Positions 53,203 through 62,480 of a DNA stretch of 64,000 nt are shown in pieces. Numbering within the stretch: position 1 is the stretch's first letter; the number at the start of each line of letters is the position of its first letter. The DNA is from an uncultured Bacilli bacterium (lineage in GTDB: Bacteria; Bacillota_I; Bacilli_A; RF39; UBA660): positions 106,121-170,120 of the forward strand of contig CAKPLY010000002.1 of the NCBI GenBank assembly GCA_934167825.1, read 5' to 3'. A program made the position numbers and the translations under genes. Under the pieces are notes generated by a model. That model saw only the letters and a list, made by a program, of their open reading frames with translations. It was not told the DNA's origin and searched no databases.

Positions 53203-53478
53203 ATGAAAATAACTAAGGTTAAAGTTGACACAAAAGAAAAAGAAAATTCTAAGATGAAAGGTATAGCATCAGTAACTTTAGATGATTGCTTTGTTGTTAA
53301 AGGAATAAGAATTCTTGAAGGAGATAATGGTCTATTTATAGCAATGCCAAGTAGAAAAGTAATTACAGAAAATGGTGAAGAACATAAAGATGTTGCTCAT
53401 CCAATAAATGCTGAAACTCGTCAAATGTTTACTGACGCGATTTTGGAAGAATATAATAATCAAGTTAATAATAAATAA
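53203..53478 (+). CDS. spoVG: Septation/regulatory protein SpoVG
   Basis: 91 residues from ATG 53203 (AGAAGGAGAG). MKITKVKV, GIASVTLDDCFVVKGIRILEG..GLFIAMPSRK, DVAHPINAETRQ are signature. RNA/DNA-binding regulator in Firmicutes; influences asymmetric division in sporulation. Own terminator downstream. Confidence 0.97.
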   Translation: MKITKVKVDTKEKENSKMKGIASVTLDDCFVVKGIRILEGDNGLFIAMPSRKVITENGEEHKDVAHPINAETRQMFTDAILEEYNNQVNNK

Positions 53479-53499
53479 ACTCCTTAGTGAGTTTTTTTT
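53477..53499 (+). terminator. Intrinsic terminator after spoVG
   Basis: AAACTC (53477-53482) pairs with GAGTTT (53489-53494), then T to 53499. Confidence 0.75.
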
Positions 53500-53547
53500 G
53501 TATATAATAAAAATCTTTTGCATATATTTTTTTAGGAGGACAAGTAT

Positions 53548-53841
53548 ATGGACAAGACAAAAGAAATGGAAAATACATTTAATCATGGAATAACAATTTC
53601 AGAAAGAAAGAGTATACAAGTTACAGGAGTTAAAAAGATTGAAAGTTTTGATAATGAGGAGTTTTTTATGGAGACTACACTAGGGTATTTAGTTATAAAA
53701 GGAAGTAGTTTAGAAATAATTAAACTTGATACTTACCAAGGTAATGTTTCTATTAAGGGTAAAATAGATAGTATGACTTATATTGAAGATAATATAAAAA
53801 AAGATAAAGAAAGTTCATTAATTAATAAGTTGTTTAAATAA
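53548..53841 (+). CDS. yabP: Sporulation protein YabP
   Basis: 97 residues, AGGAGGACAAGTAT upstream. ERKSIQVTGVKKIESFDNEEFFMETTLGYLVIKG and LDTYQGNVSIKGKI.S..Y closely follow YabP. YabP-like proteins coat the forespore outer membrane in sigma-E cells. 1-bp overlap with yabQ. Confidence 0.93.
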   Translation: MDKTKEMENTFNHGITISERKSIQVTGVKKIESFDNEEFFMETTLGYLVIKGSSLEIIKLDTYQGNVSIKGKIDSMTYIEDNIKKDKESSLINKLFK

Positions 53842-54128
53842 TGAAATTAGATGTTCAAATATATTCTTTATTGTTTTCTTTTTTCTTTGGAGTAATATTT
53901 TATCTTTTTTTACTGATGCTGTATAAGTATTTGTTTAATAAAAAAATTTTTGTTAGAATAATTAGTTCAATTTTCTTTTCTCTTTTCTTTTCAATTTTAT
54001 ATTTTTTTATACTTTTAATGATAAATAGTGGTATTTTACATATATATTTCTTTGTTTTGTTTACTTTTGGATATATATTATGTAAACTAATTATTAAGAA
54101 AATATTTGTAAAAAAACATCTACCGTGA
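53841..54128 (+). CDS. yabQ: Sporulation membrane protein YabQ
   Basis: 95 residues with ~4 membrane segments. QIYSLLFSFFFGVIFYLFLLMLYKYL, a Gly/Phe-rich helix and YILCKLIIKKIF. Needed for spore cortex in B. subtilis, where it is 211 residues; this is a short form. The yabP-yabQ-divIC order fixes the identity. Confidence 0.85.
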   Translation: MKLDVQIYSLLFSFFFGVIFYLFLLMLYKYLFNKKIFVRIISSIFFSLFFSILYFFILLMINSGILHIYFFVLFTFGYILCKLIIKKIFVKKHLP

Positions 54129-54161
54129 TATAATGTATGTAGTATAAGGTAGGTGATTGAT

Positions 54162-54482
54162 ATGGCAAAGAAAGTTGTTAAAAAAAGGGTTAAATTTAAA
54201 AGAAAAATTAGACTATTTTTAGCATTTGTTTTTTTTGGAAGTATTGCATCATTACTAAGTTATAAATTCTTTTATAATATAAAACAAATACAGGGAATGA
54301 ATAATGAAATGGATTCTCTTAATGATGAGTTAGTTAAATTAGATGAAGAGAAGAAAGTTTTAGAAGCTGATATACAAAAATTAAAAGATCCTACATATAT
54401 TGCTCGTTATGCAAGAGAAAAGTATTTATATTCAAAAGATGGGGAATTAATTATTAGACTTCCTGATGATGAGGATGAATAA
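54162..54482 (+). CDS. divIC: Cell-division protein DivIC/FtsB
   Basis: 106 residues from ATG 54162 (AGGTAGGTGATTGAT). Basic N-terminus, one membrane helix (LFLAFVFFGSIASLLSY), a coiled coil (MDSLNDELVKLDEEKKVLEADIQKLKD) and the FtsB-like DPTYIARYAREKY. Bitopic divisome protein pairing with FtsL. Confidence 0.95.
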   Translation: MAKKVVKKRVKFKRKIRLFLAFVFFGSIASLLSYKFFYNIKQIQGMNNEMDSLNDELVKLDEEKKVLEADIQKLKDPTYIARYAREKYLYSKDGELIIRLPDDEDE

Positions 54483-54511
54483 AAAGAACTAGATTTTTAG
54501 TTCTTTTTTTC
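54481..54511. terminator. Bidirectional terminator between divIC and ftsH
   Basis: AAGAACTA pairs with TAGTTCTT, then T7 on the plus strand and A-run on the other side; the ftsH stop is inside. Confidence 0.8.
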
Positions 54512-56413
54512 GTCTTTCTTTTTTGTTTTCTTTTCTTTTGGTTGCTCTTTAGTGTTATCTAGAGTTTCTTTAGTTTCATCTTTAGGTAAATGTTTGTGTT
54601 CTACTAGATAATCTATTTGTTCTTTTGTTATTGTTTCTTCTTCAAGTAAAGTTTCTGCGATTAGTTTTAATAAGTCTTTGTTTTCATTAATAATTTTTTT
54701 AGTTTTTTCATAACAAGAATTTATTATACTACGCATTTCTTCATCTATTTCATGTGCAACTGTATCAGATATGTTTCTATTTTTTGTATAATCTCTTCCT
54801 AAGAAGGTATTTGCGGATGGTTCTTCAAGCATCATTGGTCCTAAGTTACTCATACCGTATTCTGTTACCATACTTCTTGCAATTTTGGTTGCTTTTTTAA
54901 AGTCATCATGTGCACCTGTTGTTATTTCATTAAATGTTATTTCTTCTGCTACACGTCCTCCAAGAAGTCCACAAATTGATTCTAGTAATTCTTTTTTTGT
55001 GTAATTAAATGCTTCTTCTTTTGGTGTCATCATTGTATATCCACCAGCATTTCCTCTTGGTATTATTGTAATTTTTTGAACATCATTAGCACCATCTAAT
55101 TTTAAACCTAATACTGCGTGTCCTGCTTCATGGTATGCAACTAATTTCTTTTCTTTGTCTGTATATTTTTTAGTTACTTTTGCTGGTCCCATTAGGACTC
55201 TGTCTGTTGCTTCATCTATTTCTTCCATTGTAATTTTTTTCTTATTTCTTCTTACTGCTAAAAGTGCTGCTTCGTTAAGTAAATTTTCTAGATCTGCACC
55301 AGAAAATCCTGGAGTTCTTTTTGCTAGATATTCTAGTGTTATACTTTCATCAAGTACTTTGTTTTTTGCGTGTACTTTTAATATTTCTATTCTAGCATTT
55401 TTATCTGGAAGTGCTACTGTTACTTGTCTGTCAAATCTTCCTGGTCTTAATAAAGCAGGATCTAAAACATCAGGCCTATTTGTTGCTGCAATTATTATTA
55501 TTCCTTCGTTTGCACCGAATCCATCCATTTCTGTAAGTAATTGATTTAGTGTTTGTTCTCTTTCATCATGTCCACCACCAAGTCCTGTTCCTCTTTGTCT
55601 ACCAACGGCATCTATTTCATCAATAAATATTAAACATGGTGCATTCATCTTAGCTTGTTTAAACATATCTCTTACACGAGATGCTCCAATACCTACAAAT
55701 AATTCTACAAAGTCAGATCCGCTTATGTAGTAAAATGGTACATTTGCTTCTCCAGCTACTGCTCTTGCTAGTAATGTTTTACCTGTTCCTGGAGGTCCTA
55801 CAAGAAGTATTCCTTTTGGAATTCTTGCTCCCATACTTTGAAATTTTTTTGGATTTTTAAGAAAATCTATAAGTTCTTGCACTTCTTCTTTTTCTTCGGT
55901 TAATCCTGCTACATCTTTGAATGTTGTTTTTTTGTTGTCTTCCATTAATTTTGCACGACTTCTACCAAAATCCATAGATTTATTGTTTCCACCAATTTGT
56001 CTTGTAAATATCCAAAATACTGCTCCTACTAAAAGTAGCATTGGTATTACTTCTACTGCTATTGTTAACCATTCTGATGCAGATGGATCATTTTGTATTT
56101 CTAATTTAAAATCATTTGTTTTTTCTGCTTCAACGATATTTGAAATAAATGATTCAGATATTGGTAAATATAAAATGAATGATTCATTTTCTGCATATCC
56201 TTTTAACTTACCAGTAAGTTCATAGGTATTTGTTCTTATTCTTGGTACTATTGTTAATTCTGTTATTTTTCCATTATTTAAATCATTATTAAATTCATCT
56301 ACTGTTAATTCATTTATTTTTGTATTAAATGTATTAAAGAAGATTAAACATGATATTATTATTACTAATAAAAATACATATGGAAATAAATTCTTTTTAG
56401 TTGTTTTATTCAT
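54497..56413 (-). CDS. ftsH: ATP-dependent zinc metalloprotease FtsH
   Basis: 638 residues. Two N-terminal membrane helices, AAA+ domain with GPPGTGKTLLARAVAGEANVPF, IDAVGRQRG, SRH NRPDVLDPALLRPGRFDRQ, and zinc site HEAGHA. Lys-rich tail. Membrane quality-control protease; important in Bacillus sporulation. Downstream of tilS, 2 bp after; hprT normally between them is missing. Confidence 0.98.
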   Translation of the reverse strand: MNKTTKKNLFPYVFLLVIIISCLIFFNTFNTKINELTVDEFNNDLNNGKITELTIVPRIRTNTYELTGKLKGYAENESFILYLPISESFISNIVEAEKTNDFKLEIQNDPSASEWLTIAVEVIPMLLLVGAVFWIFTRQIGGNNKSMDFGRSRAKLMEDNKKTTFKDVAGLTEEKEEVQELIDFLKNPKKFQSMGARIPKGILLVGPPGTGKTLLARAVAGEANVPFYYISGSDFVELFVGIGASRVRDMFKQAKMNAPCLIFIDEIDAVGRQRGTGLGGGHDEREQTLNQLLTEMDGFGANEGIIIIAATNRPDVLDPALLRPGRFDRQVTVALPDKNARIEILKVHAKNKVLDESITLEYLAKRTPGFSGADLENLLNEAALLAVRRNKKKITMEEIDEATDRVLMGPAKVTKKYTDKEKKLVAYHEAGHAVLGLKLDGANDVQKITIIPRGNAGGYTMMTPKEEAFNYTKKELLESICGLLGGRVAEEITFNEITTGAHDDFKKATKIARSMVTEYGMSNLGPMMLEEPSANTFLGRDYTKNRNISDTVAHEIDEEMRSIINSCYEKTKKIINENKDLLKLIAETLLEEETITKEQIDYLVEHKHLPKDETKETLDNTKEQPKEKKTKKKDEKKN

Positions 56414-56415
56414 CG

Positions 56416-57723
56416 TTATTCCTCCTTTTCATAGTACTTAAGTATTATATCATACTTTTCATCTTTTTTCTTATTAAATTTTGATTTTTTTATATTTGGT
56501 ATCCATAAAATGTTGTTTTTAGAATCTACTAGTAATGGATAGTCATTTCTTTTTGATATTGGTATTTTATTATTTATAAATATATCTTTTACTTTTTTAG
56601 TACCATTTAATCCTAGTACTTCAATTTTATCTTTGTCTTTTTTGTTTCTTATATATAATGGAAATGTTACTTCATTTGTATTTAATCTACATATATCGTT
56701 TCCATCTGTGTCGCTTTTGTCTATTATTTTAATGATATAATTGTTTCTTTCAAAGTGATTTTTGAATTCTATGTTATATGGTTCTTCTTTTTTATTTGTA
56801 TTAAATGTTAAAATATTGTATTCTTTTGTTACAGTTAAATTGTTTTTTAAATTTATTTTACAATTAGGTTTTTTGTTGTTAATTATATTTAGAATCCCTT
56901 TTATATTTTCTTCTTTAATTGTATTTGTTTTGTTATTATATATATCATTTATTATGTGATAGAGAATATGTTTTTTTAGAAATGGGTGTAGTGTGTTAAA
57001 TTTATTTAAATCTAGTTTGTTATTTTTATATATTTCTTTCATATTTTTTTCTATTTCATAGTTTGCATAATTATTATATTCTTCGAGTGTATTAGAATAT
57101 CTTATGAATTTTTTGTGTACATTTTTATCTTCTTTTTTTAAAAGGGGTAATATATGTAGTCTTATTCTATTTCTTGTGTATGTATCATCTTTATTGGTGT
57201 AATCTTCGAAAAACACAACATTATTATTCTTATTATAGTTTAATAGTTCATCTTTTGTGTAATCTAGAAAAGGTCTTATTATATAGTAATTATTTTGTTT
57301 AGTTATTTTTTTCATACCTATATATCCATTTATGTTAGAACCTCTTATTATTTTCATTAATATTGTTTCTATTAGGTCATCGGCATGATGTGCAAGAAAT
57401 AGATAGTTACTGTTATATTTTTTTAATGTTTGTTCATAGAAGGCATATCTTTTGTCTCTTGCTTCCTTTTCAAAATTATTTTCTGTATATTTTTTTATTT
57501 TCATACACTCAAATGGTATATTTTTTTCTTTACATATATTTCTTATGTATTCTTCTTCAACATCACTTTCTTTTCTTACGTTATGATTTATATTTACTAC
57601 GATTATTTTATCGTTATAATTATTTAACACGTAATGTAAAAGTGCCATGGAGTCTGCACCTCCAGATATTCCTAAAACGATGGGACCAGAAATATTTAAT
57701 TTATTAAAATCTATATTAAGCAT
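56416..57723 (-). CDS. tilS: tRNA(Ile)-lysidine synthetase
   Basis: 435 residues. PP-loop SGGADSMALLHYVL, then LFLAHHADDLIETILMKIIRGS and RPFLDYTKDEL. Makes lysidine at C34 of tRNA-Ile(CAU) so it reads AUA, which is heavily used here. The pair tilS-ftsH is conserved. Confidence 0.97.
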   Translation of the reverse strand: MLNIDFNKLNISGPIVLGISGGADSMALLHYVLNNYNDKIIVVNINHNVRKESDVEEEYIRNICKEKNIPFECMKIKKYTENNFEKEARDKRYAFYEQTLKKYNSNYLFLAHHADDLIETILMKIIRGSNINGYIGMKKITKQNNYYIIRPFLDYTKDELLNYNKNNNVVFFEDYTNKDDTYTRNRIRLHILPLLKKEDKNVHKKFIRYSNTLEEYNNYANYEIEKNMKEIYKNNKLDLNKFNTLHPFLKKHILYHIINDIYNNKTNTIKEENIKGILNIINNKKPNCKINLKNNLTVTKEYNILTFNTNKKEEPYNIEFKNHFERNNYIIKIIDKSDTDGNDICRLNTNEVTFPLYIRNKKDKDKIEVLGLNGTKKVKDIFINNKIPISKRNDYPLLVDSKNNILWIPNIKKSKFNKKKDEKYDIILKYYEKEE

Positions 57724-57906
57724 AATTCACCTTCTTTTGTATATTATTATAACATATTTATGGGTATTTTCAATTAATTTAATTATTTGACGGTTTAATT
57801 TCTTTTTTTAGGTTGATATGTTAATATATATAAAAATTTGTTATTTAGACTTTATTTTTTTGATAAAGTTTGTTAAAATAGTTATAAGGAGTAGAAGGTG
57901 AATTTA

Positions 57907-58722
57907 GTGGGAAAAATTATTGCAGTAGTAAATCAAAAAGGTGGCGTTGGAAAAACTACCACAAGTATTAATTTATCTGCTTCTTTAGGAGTTCTTAAAA
58001 AAAAGGTTTTGCTTGTTGATTTGGACCCTCAAGGAAATGCAACAACAGGAGTAGGGATAGACAAGGGTGATATAGAAAGTAGTGTATATGAAGTATTAGT
58101 TATGAAAAGTTCAATAGAGGATGCTATTATTAAGACTAAAAGTAAGAATTTGAGTTTACTTCCAGCATATTTAAATTTAGCAGGAGTAGAAATGGAACTT
58201 ATTGAACTAGAAAGAAAATTCAAGGATGAGGGAAAAAACTTTAATCGTGTTGTAAGACTAAAAGAAGAATTATGTAAGGTTAAAGATAATTATGATTATA
58301 TTATTATAGATTGTCCACCATCTTTGGGTATTTTAACTACTAATGCTTTGGCGGCAGCAGATTCAGTGCTCATTCCTGTTCAATGTGAATATTTTGCACT
58401 AGAAGGAATTATGCAACTTATAAATACTGTTATGCTTGCACAAAAGAAAGTAAATCCTAAACTTGATATAGAAGGTGTACTTCTTACTATGCTTACTTCA
58501 AATACTAATTTGGGACTTGAAGTAGTTGAAAGTATTAAGGGATTTTTTAAAGAAAGAGTATATAATACTATTATACCAAGATTAATTAGACTTGCAGAAG
58601 CTCCATCACATGGTAAACCAATTATAGAATATGAACCAAGAAGTAGGGGAACACTTGCATATCTAAATTTAGCAAAGGAGGTTATAGAAAGAAATGGAAC
58701 AGAAGAAGAAAGCGTTGGGTAG
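57907..58722 (+). CDS. parA: Chromosome partitioning ATPase ParA (Soj)
   Basis: 271 residues; GTG 57907, AAGGTG upstream. Deviant Walker A KGGVGKTTTSINL, LLVDLDPQGNATTGVG, IIIDCPPSLGILTTNALAA, RLAEAPSHG. ATP-dimer binds nucleoid DNA non-specifically and moves ParB-parS. Overlaps parB by 29 bp. Confidence 0.97.
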   Translation: MGKIIAVVNQKGGVGKTTTSINLSASLGVLKKKVLLVDLDPQGNATTGVGIDKGDIESSVYEVLVMKSSIEDAIIKTKSKNLSLLPAYLNLAGVEMELIELERKFKDEGKNFNRVVRLKEELCKVKDNYDYIIIDCPPSLGILTTNALAAADSVLIPVQCEYFALEGIMQLINTVMLAQKKVNPKLDIEGVLLTMLTSNTNLGLEVVESIKGFFKERVYNTIIPRLIRLAEAPSHGKPIIEYEPRSRGTLAYLNLAKEVIERNGTEEESVG

Positions 58723-59575
58723 AGGTTTAGAACAACTATTTAGTAGTGAAGTATTGGATTTTGACCAATTTGAAACTAATATTATGGAAAATGTAAAAGA
58801 TAATGACGTTAGAGAGTTGCCAATTACTGATATTAGACCTAATCCATATCAACCAAGAAAGAGTTTTAATGAAGAAGCATTAAATGAACTTGCTGAGTCA
58901 ATTAAAAATTATGGTGTTTTTCAGCCTATTATTGTTAAAAAAAGTATTAAAGGATATGATTTAATTGCAGGAGAAAGAAGACTTAGGGCATCAAAAATAG
59001 CAGGACTTGCAACAATACCTGCGATTATTAAAGATTTTTCAGATGAACAAATGAGAGAAATAGCACTTTTGGAAAACTTACAAAGAGAGAATTTAACTCC
59101 AATAGAACTTGCTTGGGCATATAAAGGCATTATTGATACTTTACATATTAGACAAGAAGATTTAGCAGACAAAATAGGTAAGAGTAGGAGTCATGTTACT
59201 AATACACTTGGACTTTTAAGATTACCTGAAGAAATACAAAATCAAATACTTGAAAATAAAATTTCTATGGGTCATGCAAAAATTTTATCTAAAATTGATG
59301 ATGACTATAAAGTAAAAGAATTTGCTGACAAAATAATTAATAATAATATTAGCGTTAGAGAACTTGAAGAGAAAGTACAAGATACTGATGTTAAAAAGAA
59401 AGTTCCTATAAATAGAAAGATTAAAGTTAGCGACTATGATTATATAGAAAGAGAACTTAGAGATATTTTGGATACTAAGGTTATTGTTAAGGACAAGAAA
59501 CTAGAAATTTGTTTTGAAAATGGTAATGATTTAGATAGAATACTAGAAATAATGAACATAAAAATTGAAAAATAG
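58694..59575 (+). CDS. parB: Chromosome partitioning protein ParB (Spo0J)
   Basis: 293 residues, normal length. LGRGLEQLF start, PNPYQPRKSF, CTP-binding LIAGERRLRASKIAGL and ENLQRENLTPIE, HTH with KSRSHVTNTLGLLRLP, C-terminal dimer helix. This is the canonical ParB that should read the parS array 24 kb away. Its GERR motif is intact, unlike the GEKR in Noc. Confidence 0.97.
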   Translation: MEQKKKALGRGLEQLFSSEVLDFDQFETNIMENVKDNDVRELPITDIRPNPYQPRKSFNEEALNELAESIKNYGVFQPIIVKKSIKGYDLIAGERRLRASKIAGLATIPAIIKDFSDEQMREIALLENLQRENLTPIELAWAYKGIIDTLHIRQEDLADKIGKSRSHVTNTLGLLRLPEEIQNQILENKISMGHAKILSKIDDDYKVKEFADKIINNNISVRELEEKVQDTDVKKKVPINRKIKVSDYDYIERELRDILDTKVIVKDKKLEICFENGNDLDRILEIMNIKIEK

Positions 59576-59611
59576 AAATTTTGTGTTATAAAAATTAAAT
59601 TATTTTAAATA

Positions 59612-59641
59612 AAGATACTATATTTGTTATAGTATTTTTTG
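59612..59641 (+). terminator. Terminator after parB
   Basis: GATACTATA pairs imperfectly with TATAGTAT around a TTTG loop, then T6. Confidence 0.7.
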
Positions 59642-59887
59642 TGTAATAGATTAAAAAAGTTAATTAAGTTACGAAAAAAGCATGAAAAACGAAGTAGGTA
59701 CACAAAATACTCTTTTTTATTCTTATTATGGTATGATTTTATTGTACGACATAACAGAAGGAAAAAAGCATTGGTGAATTTAACTGCTATCTGTGATTGT
59801 ATTGAAATTTTATAAGCCATGGTATAAAAGTAGGATACAATAATGTTGTAAAGAATTAAATTAGGAATGTGGAGGTGTATTAATACA
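59642..59887 (+). promoter_or_regulatory. Long upstream region of the cold-shock gene
   Basis: 246 bp without a gene. TATGAT near 59731 and TATAAA/TACAAT near 59822-59840 are -10 candidates; the upstream one would leave ~150 nt of 5' UTR, typical of cold-shock mRNAs that refold with temperature. Nothing else recognised. Confidence 0.4.
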
Positions 59888-60106
59888 ATGAGTGGACATG
59901 TTAAATGGTTCAACAATGAAAAAGGTTACGGATTTATAGATTATACAGAAGGAGAAGATATCTTTGTTCATTATTCTGCTATTAAGCAAGAAGGTTATAA
60001 AAGTTTAGCTGAGGGTCAAAAAGTAGTATTTGATCTAATTGAAACTCCAAAAGGTCTTCAAGCAATTAATGTTGTTGCAATAACTGAAGAAAAAGTTTAT
60101 CAATAA
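59888..60106 (+). CDS. csp: Cold-shock protein (Csp family)
   Basis: 72 residues from ATG 59888 (GGAGGTG). GHVKWFNNEKGYGFIDYTEGEDIFVHYSAI holds the RNP1 KGYGFI and RNP2 DIFVHY motifs. Nucleic-acid chaperone. Codon use is richer in G/C than the neighbours, suggesting high expression. Confidence 0.97.
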   Translation: MSGHVKWFNNEKGYGFIDYTEGEDIFVHYSAIKQEGYKSLAEGQKVVFDLIETPKGLQAINVVAITEEKVYQ

Positions 60107-60118
60107 AGGCTATATAAA

Positions 60119-60156
60119 AATACCACACTAATTTATGAGGTTGGTGGTATTTTTTA
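60119..60156 (+). terminator. Terminator after the cold-shock gene
   Basis: AATACCAC (60119-60126) pairs with GTGGTATT around the ACTAATTTATGAGGTTG loop; T-run after. Confidence 0.82.
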
Positions 60157-60264
60157 TTATAATAGATAATATAGATAATGTTTTAGCAGAATGCTATGAT
60201 TAAGATATATGTATGATATGACATTTAAAAATTGTTACTATTAAGTTTTTTGAATATGTAAATG

Positions 60265-60425
60265 GTAAAATAAAAACACACATACTAGTATTTAGGTGTG
60301 TGAGCACTAAATTTAATGGAGCAGTGACAGGCTATTAAAAAAAACAGAAACAAGTAATTTGTTAAATCAATCTATTAATAGTACAACGTTTTTTCTATAT
60401 TTTAATATAAATATTTATATTAATT
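60265..60425 (-). ncRNA. Candidate structured RNA or repeat, copy A
   Basis: On the minus strand: CTATTAATAGATTGATTTAA, then ATTACTTGTTTCT and TGTCACTGCTCCAT, ending in a CACACA..TGTGTG hairpin with TTTTTATTTT. The same blocks in the same order recur at 62826-62985, where the terminator stem has a different sequence (TCGTAAG pairing). That looks like conserved elements with a stem free to covary. No coding frame. In the 60157-60590 gap nothing else was seen except AT-rich DNA and an inverted repeat TTTCTTAC/GTAAGAAA (about 60488-60527). Confidence 0.35.
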
Positions 60426-60592
60426 TAAATTATTATTTATTTTCTTCTTATATTAATTCTTTATATTATTTTATATAAATTTTCTATTTTCTTACAATAT
60501 GTATAAAATGTTTGTAATAAGTAAGAAATGCATTTTTAAAAATAAAAGGATTAGATATATTTTAATCTAATCTTACTGATAAATTGTAATTT
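60316..60592. repeat. ~280-bp imperfect direct repeat, copy A
   Basis: Matches copy B (62871-63163) in several blocks: ATGGAGCARTGACA, RAAACAAGTAATT, TTAAATCAATCTATTAATAG, TTTTAATATAAATATTTAT, TATTAATTCTTTATATTA and the AATCT...AAATTGTAATTT end. The middle differs. Confidence 0.75.
60541..60572 (-). terminator. Terminator downstream of the epimerase gene
   Basis: GATTAGAT (minus-strand 60572-60565) pairs perfectly with ATCTAATC (60556-60549), then TTTTATTTTT on the minus strand. Confidence 0.75.
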
Positions 60593-61586
60593 ATTTTTTA
60601 TTTATCCACTCGACTGTATCCTTTATTGTTTCTTTTATATTTCTATTTTTAAATCCTAACTTTTCTTTAGCTTTATCATTACTAAAATTTGCGTTGGAAG
60701 ATAGTGTATATAGTGAATACTTAGTAAAAATTGGAGTTTGTTTTTTAAAATTATAATATACTTCAAATAAAGGTGCTACTAATTTTGCAATACCTATTGG
60801 TAATACAATTTTAATCTTTTCCCTTCCTTGTGCATTACAAATCAAATCACATAATTTTTTGATTGTTATATATCTATTTGATAAGATATAGCATTCACCT
60901 TTAGTACCATTTTCACATGCACTAATAACACCATCTGCAACATCTCTTACATCAACAAAATCATATCCACCTTTTACGCAAGCAAATAATTTGCCACTTG
61001 TAATTTCTTTTACTAATTGCGTTAAGTGACTATTGCCAAAATCATTTGGACCTATAATACCAGTTGGATGAATTATACAAGCATTAAGATTTTTATTTTT
61101 TACTGCATCAATTACATACTTAGCGGCTTCTGCTTTTGTTTTTGCATATAAACCCTTAACATTATCAGGGTCAAAATCAGTTGTCTCTGTTATTACTTCA
61201 TTGTTAGGTTTTTCTGGAATTGCATGAACGCTATTAATATAGATAAGTTTTGCTTTTGACTCTATTACTTTATTTACTATATTTTTTGTTCCATTAACAT
61301 TAACATTATAAACAAGTGGATTGTATTTTGCTTTTATATATACTACTGCGGCACAATGAATTACAAAAACTTCTTTATCATCAATATTTTCAAAAATTGA
61401 TGATAAAGTTTCTTCTTTAGTTACATCACCATAGTATATTTTACATTTTAAGTTTTCTAGCGATTTAATGGATTCGCCATTTAATACAAAAGCTCTAATT
61501 TCGCTATCAGCATTTTTTTCTAATTTTCTTATAATGTTATTTCCTAAAAAACCAGTTGCTCCTGTTATTATATAGATTTTTTTCAC
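60591..61586 (-). CDS. NAD(P)-dependent epimerase/dehydratase (extended SDR)
   Basis: 331 residues from GTG 61586 (AAGGTGATAAATATT upstream); longer frames to 61697 have no ribosome site. Rossmann motif IITGATGFLGNNI, YYGDVT, NVNGTKNIV, catalytic YAKTKAEAAKY (Y..xK) and HPTGIIGPNDFG. Related to dihydroflavonol-reductase-like SDRs; substrate unknown. It is the only intact, sizeable gene in the damaged island. Confidence 0.85.
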   Translation of the reverse strand: MKKIYIITGATGFLGNNIIRKLEKNADSEIRAFVLNGESIKSLENLKCKIYYGDVTKEETLSSIFENIDDKEVFVIHCAAVVYIKAKYNPLVYNVNVNGTKNIVNKVIESKAKLIYINSVHAIPEKPNNEVITETTDFDPDNVKGLYAKTKAEAAKYVIDAVKNKNLNACIIHPTGIIGPNDFGNSHLTQLVKEITSGKLFACVKGGYDFVDVRDVADGVISACENGTKGECYILSNRYITIKKLCDLICNAQGREKIKIVLPIGIAKLVAPLFEVYYNFKKQTPIFTKYSLYTLSSNANFSNDKAKEKLGFKNRNIKETIKDTVEWINKK

Positions 61587-61739
61587 AATATTTATCACCT
61601 TACACTCCATTCTAAAAAATAAATCTAATATCTCTCTTATATAATTATACCACAGGTTTAAGATTATTTTTTTAAAAGCGCATAAAAAGAAAAACAAAAT
61701 TTTTTAGAAAAGGAAAAGAGTTTAATTTTTCTTTAATAA

Positions 61740-62390
61740 TTAGTATTTTATTTTGGGTACAACTTTCCATTTGCCTTGTTTTAAATATGCATTATTATTT
61801 TTTATAATAGTAGTAATATTTCTTGTCGAATGTCTTTCTTTATATAACTCAAATATTTCTTTAACAACTTTGGTTTCAATAGGTTCAATTTCTAAATGAT
61901 CTGTTTCTTTGTTTCTTGTATATCCATATGGTGCTTTACTAGGATGGATATGTTACATAGCCATTTCTTCCAAAGCTCTTTTTGTTCTTGCTCCAATTTC
62001 TTTTCTTTCTCTTTGACCAAACACTAAATTCATTCCATAAATCATTTCACCATTAGCAGTACTTACATCAAATGGTTCAAGTATTAGTTCTAATTTAACA
62101 TCATGTTCTTCTAAATAATTAAGTAGCCAAAATCCATCATAATTACTTCTTGTAAGTCTATCTACTTTAATAGCAACTAATTTATCAATTTTCTTTGATT
62201 TAATGTCTTTTAATAATCTTTGCATTTCTGGTCTCATTAAATCTTTTCCTGAATGACCGGCATCATTATAAACATCAATAATGTCATAGTTTTTCTTTTC
62301 ACAATATTCTTTAATCATTCTAAGTTGTGAATCAATAGAATATCCATTATCTTTTTGGTCGTCAATTGAAATTCTAACATAACTCCACAT
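61740..62390 (-). pseudogene. Large serine recombinase, fragment with in-frame stop
   Basis: The resolvase domain runs from YVRISIDDQ with the catalytic Ser in GYSIDSQ, through DRLTRSNYDGFW and TANGEMIYGMNLVFGQRERKEIGARTKRALEEMAM, to a TAA at 61953-61955. The same frame continues as HIHPSKAPYGYTRNKE...EPIETKVVKEIFELYKERHSTRNITTIIKNNN..GKWKV, the start of the Recombinase domain, and ends at 61740. About half of the usual ~500 residues are lost. A degraded integrase or transposon remnant. Confidence 0.88.
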
Positions 62391-62480
62391 CTCACAAAAT
62401 CATCTCCTTTCTTTTTTTATTTGAAAGAAGTTATACTCTCGCTTGTTTGGCACTTTATAAGCAAAAAGTTAAGTGTGAAA

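Noticed and set aside
57363..57707. Plus-strand hydrophobic frame inside tilS
   Set aside because: Phe/Leu/Tyr-rich antisense shadow typical of AT-rich genes; it covers the conserved TilS PP-loop.
59605..59916. Minus-strand 103-codon frame upstream of the cold-shock gene
   Set aside because: No ribosome site, overlaps the parB terminator and csp start, low-complexity composition.
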